A stretch of DNA of 64,000 nucleotides from an uncultured Alistipes sp. (GTDB lineage Bacteria; Bacteroidota; Bacteroidia; Bacteroidales; Rikenellaceae), in NCBI GenBank assembly GCA_947364365.1, contig CANASP010000010.1, positions 26,795 to 90,794 on the forward strand, given 5' to 3'. A program made the translations under genes and the position numbers. This document shows positions 60,814-64,000 of this stretch, one piece after another. The number at the start of each line of letters is the position of its first letter. Within the stretch, counting starts at the first letter, position 1. The notes under the pieces were generated by a model. The model ran no database searches. It had not been told where the DNA came from and was given only the letters and a program-made list of their open reading frames with translations.

Positions 60814-61731
60814 ATGTTTTGGTCCTTTTTCCTACAGGAGGCCCCCAAGGCCCCGCTCATCCTGCCCGACAGCGTGCAGAAGGCCAACTTCGCCCAGACG
60901 GTCGAGAAACTGGCCAACCTCGATTTCCACGAACTGCTCCGGTCGATGCTCTCGGAGTCGGTGTGGATCGTGGTGAAGATCGCCGTGGCGCTGGCCATCT
61001 ACTTCGTCGGCCGCTGGATCGTGCGGCGCATCCTGCGACTGCTCGACGCGGCCTTCGAAAAGAAGCAGGTCGACGTCTCGCTGCGGCAGTTCATGCACAA
61101 TACGATCAGCGTCGTCTTCTCGCTCATCCTCATCATGATCGTCGTGCAGACGCTGGGCGTCAACGTCACGTCGCTCATCGCCGTCTTCTCGGCCGCCACG
61201 CTGGCCATCGGTATGGCCCTGAGCGGCACGGCGCAGAACTTCGCCGGCGGCGTGATGATCCTGCTGATGAAGCCCTACCGCGTGGGCGACTTCATCTCGG
61301 CGCAGGGCCAGTCGGGTACCGTGCGCGAGATCAAACTCTTCTCGACGGTCATCACCACGGGCGACAACCAGACGATCTACATCCCCAACAACTCCATCGC
61401 CACGGCCATCGTCGACAACTACTCGACGGCCGAGCTGCGCCGTGTCGACTGGACCGTATCGATCAGCTACGGCGACGATGTCGACGTGGCGCGCGAGGCG
61501 ATTCTTGAGATCCTGGCCTCCGACGCCCGCGTGTTGCCCGATCCGGCGCCGGTGGTGTGGGTGGCGGCGTTGGCCGACAGTTCGGTCAACCTCTCGGCCC
61601 GTGCCTGGACGAAGAACGCCGATTACTGGGGCCTTTTCTTCGAGACCAACGAGCGGCTCTACAAGGAGCTTCCCAAGCGGGGTGTCCGCTTCCCGTTCCC
61701 GCAGCTGGACGTGCGCATAGAGAAAGAGTAG
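60814..61731 (+). CDS. MscS-family mechanosensitive channel
   Basis: A 305-residue channel: transmembrane helices in the first 140 residues, with the pore-lining TM3 ALAIGMALSGTAQNFAGGVMILL, then the MscS beta domain (PYRVGDFISAQGQSGTVREIKLFSTVI, YIPNNSIATAIVDNYS) and a C-terminal alpha/beta domain. It opens on membrane tension to release solutes during hypo-osmotic shock. The DUF5606 gene follows after 28 nt. Confidence 0.93.
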   Translation: MFWSFFLQEAPKAPLILPDSVQKANFAQTVEKLANLDFHELLRSMLSESVWIVVKIAVALAIYFVGRWIVRRILRLLDAAFEKKQVDVSLRQFMHNTISVVFSLILIMIVVQTLGVNVTSLIAVFSAATLAIGMALSGTAQNFAGGVMILLMKPYRVGDFISAQGQSGTVREIKLFSTVITTGDNQTIYIPNNSIATAIVDNYSTAELRRVDWTVSISYGDDVDVAREAILEILASDARVLPDPAPVVWVAALADSSVNLSARAWTKNADYWGLFFETNERLYKELPKRGVRFPFPQLDVRIEKE

Positions 61732-61759
61732 CAACGAATATCAATAAAGCAACGATTTT

Positions 61760-62164
61760 ATGGAACTGAATGAGATTCTGGCCATATCGGGCCAGCCCGG
61801 ATTGTACCGATACGTGGCGCAGTCGACGCGCGGCGTGATCGTGGAGTCGCTCGTGGACGGTCGCCGCATGAACGCTGCGGCCAATGCGAAGGTGAGCGCG
61901 CTGACCGAGATTTCGATGTTCACCGAGGGCGACGACATTCCGCTGGCCGAGGTCTTCACCCGCATCTATGCCCACACCGGGGGCGAGGAGGCGATCAGCC
62001 ACAAGGAGACGCCCGAGAAGCTCAAGGCCGCTTTCGCGGAGGTGCTGCCCGAGTACGACCGCGACCGCGTGCACGTGTCGGACATCAAGAAGTGTTTCTC
62101 GTGGTTCAACATCCTCCTGGGTGCAGGGTTCACCGAATTCAAGCTGCCCGAGGAGAAGGAGTAG
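61760..62164 (+). CDS. DUF5606 family protein
   Basis: A 134-residue cytosolic protein of a Bacteroidetes-restricted family. MELNEILAISGQPGLYRYVAQ, VIVESLVDGRR and the C-terminal DRDRVHVSDIKKCFSWFNILL are the conserved features. Function unknown. Probably cotranscribed with the MscS gene; a strong terminator follows. Confidence 0.85.
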   Translation: MELNEILAISGQPGLYRYVAQSTRGVIVESLVDGRRMNAAANAKVSALTEISMFTEGDDIPLAEVFTRIYAHTGGEEAISHKETPEKLKAAFAEVLPEYDRDRVHVSDIKKCFSWFNILLGAGFTEFKLPEEKE

Positions 62165-62202
62165 CCGCGAAGACGCCGACGAGCGGACGCAATAGTCCAA
62201 AC

Positions 62203-62236
62203 AGACCGATCGATCATCCGATCGGTCTCTTTTTTT
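62203..62236 (+). terminator. Intrinsic terminator of mscS-DUF5606
   Basis: Perfect stem AGACCGATCG / CGATCGGTCT, then C and a seven- to eight-T run. Confidence 0.93.
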
Positions 62237-62304
62237 GAGCTGTCGGGTGACGGCCGATTGCCTGCAATCGCCTTTATTTGTCGCAACCATCAATCGTTAC
62301 GGCA

Positions 62305-63507
62305 ATGATAAAGGCAAAATTACGCAAATCGACCGTCGCGGGCAAACCGGCTACGGTCTATTATCAGGTGTCCCACCGGGGACAGCGGTTACAGATTACC
62401 ACCCGCATGCGGTGGCAGCCCGAGGCGTGGGATGCGGAGCGCGGCCGGCCTCGGGCGGGAACGGAGGAGGCCCGGATGCTCGGACGGCGCATCGATGCCG
62501 ATACGGAGCGGTTGCGGCGGATCGTCGAGGGGATCGATGCGGCGGGCAGAGCCTGGGATCCCGCGACCTTCGTCGAGCGGTTCCGTGCGGTGACGGCCGA
62601 GCCTCCGGTGTCGGTGCTGGCTTTCATGCGGCAGCAGATCGAGGCGCTGCTACGGTGCCGCCGGTTCGGCACGGCGCGGAACTACGACCGCACGCTCCGC
62701 AGTTTCTCCGGTTTTCTCGCGGGGGCCGACCTGCCGTTCGGCGCGCTCACTGAGGAGCTCGCCCATGAATACGAAGCCTATCTCGCGGAGCGGGGCGTGT
62801 CGCGCAACTCCAGCTCGTTCTACATGCGGATCCTGCGGGCGGTCTACAACAAGGCCGTGCGGCAACGTCTGGCGCCGCCCTCTGCGCCGTTCCGCAACGT
62901 CTATACGGGGGTGGCACGGACGCGCAAGCGGGCGATCGACAGCGGGATCATCGCCCGCCTCTATCGGCTCGATCTGAAGGACGATCCCGCATTGGCGCTG
63001 GCGCGCGATCTGTTCGTCTTCAGCTATTGTACGCGGGGAATGGCCTTCATCGACATCGCCTTTCTGCGCAAGGCGGACCTTCGAGACGGTGCGATCCGCT
63101 ATGTGCGCCGCAAGACCGGGCAGCCGCTTTGCATCCGGATCGAGCCGGACATCGCGACCCTCGTCGCGCGCTATGCGCCCGCGACGGCCGGATCGCCCTA
63201 TGTCTTTCCGATCCTGACGGCCAGCGATGCGAACGAAGCCTACCGGCAGTACCAGTCGGCCTTGGGACGCCATAATCGCCTGTTGGGACGGTTGTCGCAA
63301 TTGCTGTGCGCCGAGTGCCGGTTTACCTCCTATACGCCGCGTCACAGCTGGGCCACGGCGGCACGCGACTGCAACGTCCCGATCGCCGTCATCAGCGCCG
63401 GGCTGGGCCACACCTCCGAGCGCACGACGCAGATCTATCTGGCGATGTTGGAGAACTCGGTGATCGATCGGGCCAATAGGAGGTTGATCGGGCTGCTCGG
63501 ACGTTGA
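62305..63507 (+). CDS. Tyrosine recombinase (phage-integrase family)
   Basis: A 400-residue integrase with an N-terminal arm-type DNA-binding region (TVYYQVSHRGQRLQI), a SAM-like core-binding domain (about 110-205) and a catalytic domain. Catalytic residues: Arg in CTRGMAFIDIAF, Lys in RRKTGQPL, YTPRHSW (with Tyr in place of the first His, usual in Bacteroidales), H in GLGHTSERTTQIYL and the nucleophilic Tyr in the last. Such enzymes move elements or invert DNA. No inverted repeats bounding an invertible segment were seen nearby; a tandem repeat array and a tRNA gene follow. The ATG start is chosen over an upstream TTG. Confidence 0.88.
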   Translation: MIKAKLRKSTVAGKPATVYYQVSHRGQRLQITTRMRWQPEAWDAERGRPRAGTEEARMLGRRIDADTERLRRIVEGIDAAGRAWDPATFVERFRAVTAEPPVSVLAFMRQQIEALLRCRRFGTARNYDRTLRSFSGFLAGADLPFGALTEELAHEYEAYLAERGVSRNSSSFYMRILRAVYNKAVRQRLAPPSAPFRNVYTGVARTRKRAIDSGIIARLYRLDLKDDPALALARDLFVFSYCTRGMAFIDIAFLRKADLRDGAIRYVRRKTGQPLCIRIEPDIATLVARYAPATAGSPYVFPILTASDANEAYRQYQSALGRHNRLLGRLSQLLCAECRFTSYTPRHSWATAARDCNVPIAVISAGLGHTSERTTQIYLAMLENSVIDRANRRLIGLLGR

Positions 63508-63534
63508 CGGCCGTTTCGTCCGTCCGGCTGTTCC

Positions 63535-63776
63535 GTTATTCCCGGCCGAGTTGTCGATGCCGTAGTTTCCGAACGTGCTGTCGAGGCAGTTGTTCCCGAA
63601 TGTGCTGTCGTGGCGGTTGTTCCTGATTGTACCGTCGTGGTAGTTGTTCCTCAATGTCCTGTCGTAGCCGTAGTCCCGAATGTACTATCGTAGCAGTTGT
63701 TCCCGAACGAGTTATTGGAGCAACCGTTCCCGAATGTACTGTCGTAGCAGTTGTTCCCGAATGAGTTGCGACTGCG
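63535..63776. repeat. 27-bp tandem repeat array, nine degenerate copies
   Basis: Units start at 63535, 63562, 63589, 63616, 63643, 63670 (26 nt), 63696, 63723 and 63750. Consensus is GTTGTTCCCGAATGTGCTG then TCGTAGCA. In the frame of the recombinase gene (after its TGA) the first five units encode nonapeptides of the type VVPxCxVVA until the 26-nt unit breaks the phase and a TAG follows. No spacers separate the units, so it is not a CRISPR. Confidence 0.85.
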
Positions 63777-63927
63777 ACTGTTTCCGGATTTTCGGAGCGG
63801 TTTTCGTCTGTCGGATCGGGTGCTTGAGAGGGGTAGAAACCGGGTTTGTACGGCTGCGCGATGAATTTTTAGGATGCTGCCGGCCGATTTTTCTGCGGCG
63901 AAGGTTTGAAATCTCGAAAAAGCGACG
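63777..63927. other. Intergenic stretch between repeats and tRNA promoter
   Basis: No supported gene or repeat is seen here; it becomes AT-richer towards the tRNA promoter. Confidence 0.5.
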
Positions 63928-63935
63928 TATCTTTG
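63928..63935 (+). promoter_or_regulatory. -7 element TATCTTTG of tRNA gene
   Basis: Perfect TAnnTTTG match, 10 nt before the first base of the tRNA. Confidence 0.6.
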
Positions 63936-63945
63936 TCGTCGCAAC

Positions 63946-64000
63946 GCGGAAATAGCTCAGTTGGTAGAGCATCAGCTTCCCAAGCTGAGGGTCGCGGGTT
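63946..64000 (+). tRNA. tRNA-Gly (CCC), cut by window end
   Basis: Starts GCGGAAA, with D-arm AGCTCAGTTGGTAGAGC and anticodon stem-loop TCAGC-TTCCCAA-GCTGA, giving anticodon CCC (Gly). The variable loop and the start of the T-arm (GCGGGTT) are present; the remaining bases lie outside the window. Confidence 0.93.

Noticed and set aside
63535-63776. CRISPR array
   Set aside because: Units abut without spacers and the repeats are degenerate.
63651-63944. Minus-strand pentapeptide-like protein (repeats such as NNCYDSTFG)
   Set aside because: The periodicity is only the 27-bp DNA repeat read backwards; no promoter and a phase-breaking unit interrupts it.

Overview
The window looks like a piece of chromosome from a GC-rich member of the Bacteroidales. 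It carries a SusC/SusD pair, several TonB-dependent receptors, lipoproteins with short lipoboxes, a Na+-translocating NADH:quinone reductase, a Bacteroidetes-only DUF5606 gene, and many promoters of the Bacteroidetes type (TAnnTTTG instead of a sigma70 -10). High GC with this gene content fits Alistipes (Rikenellaceae) best; that genus call is inference from gene style, not from a search.

Layout, left to right. 1-5.3 kb: recQ, divergent from a three-gene metal-handling cassette (small Cys/His-rich secreted protein, TonB-dependent receptor, HMA-domain protein). 5.3-14.9 kb: a metallo-beta-lactamase-fold hydrolase, an unknown lipoprotein, an AddA-like helicase-nuclease, a DUF2807 protein, an AddB-like Fe-S nuclease and a HAD phosphatase gene with an apparent frameshift. 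14.9-21.1 kb: two adjacent M23 (LytM) peptidase genes, divergent from alaS-gpmI. 21.4-24.7 kb: a TlpA-like thioredoxin, an unknown secreted protein, and a compact minus-strand set (TatD-like, TcdA, prolyl-tRNA deacylase-like). 24.9-30.7 kb: nqrABCDEF with a structured leader. 30.8-43.3 kb: SGNH hydrolase, GH92 mannosidase, AI-2E transporter, a candidate structured RNA, a large Oar-like receptor, HAD phosphatase, biotin-dependent carboxylase subunit and aminoacyl-histidine dipeptidase. 43.5-53.9 kb: a SusC/SusD locus with two surface lipoproteins and no glycosidase, then a plug-less outer-membrane barrel. 53.9-62.2 kb: alanine dehydrogenase, a MarR-GNAT fusion with a cupin, obgE, two DUF5689 lipoproteins, serB, an MscS channel and DUF5606. 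62.3-64 kb: a tyrosine recombinase, a 27-bp tandem repeat array and the start of a tRNA-Gly gene cut by the window end.

Most of this is core metabolism and envelope biology. Sodium energetics (NQR), glycan and oligomer uptake (SusC/D, Oar-like receptor, GH92), recombinational repair (RecQ, AddAB-like pair) and metal uptake are the main themes. The points that ordinary gene calling would miss are: several promoters whose -7 element sits only 4-5 nt from the start codon (candidate leaderless mRNAs); a roughly 175-nt structured transcript ending in an intrinsic terminator before the Oar-like receptor (6S-RNA-like in size and shape); palindromes at the predicted start of the MarR-GNAT operon; and the 27-bp repeat array lying in frame behind the recombinase stop codon. 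Everything here was read by eye; no alignment, folding or database search was run.
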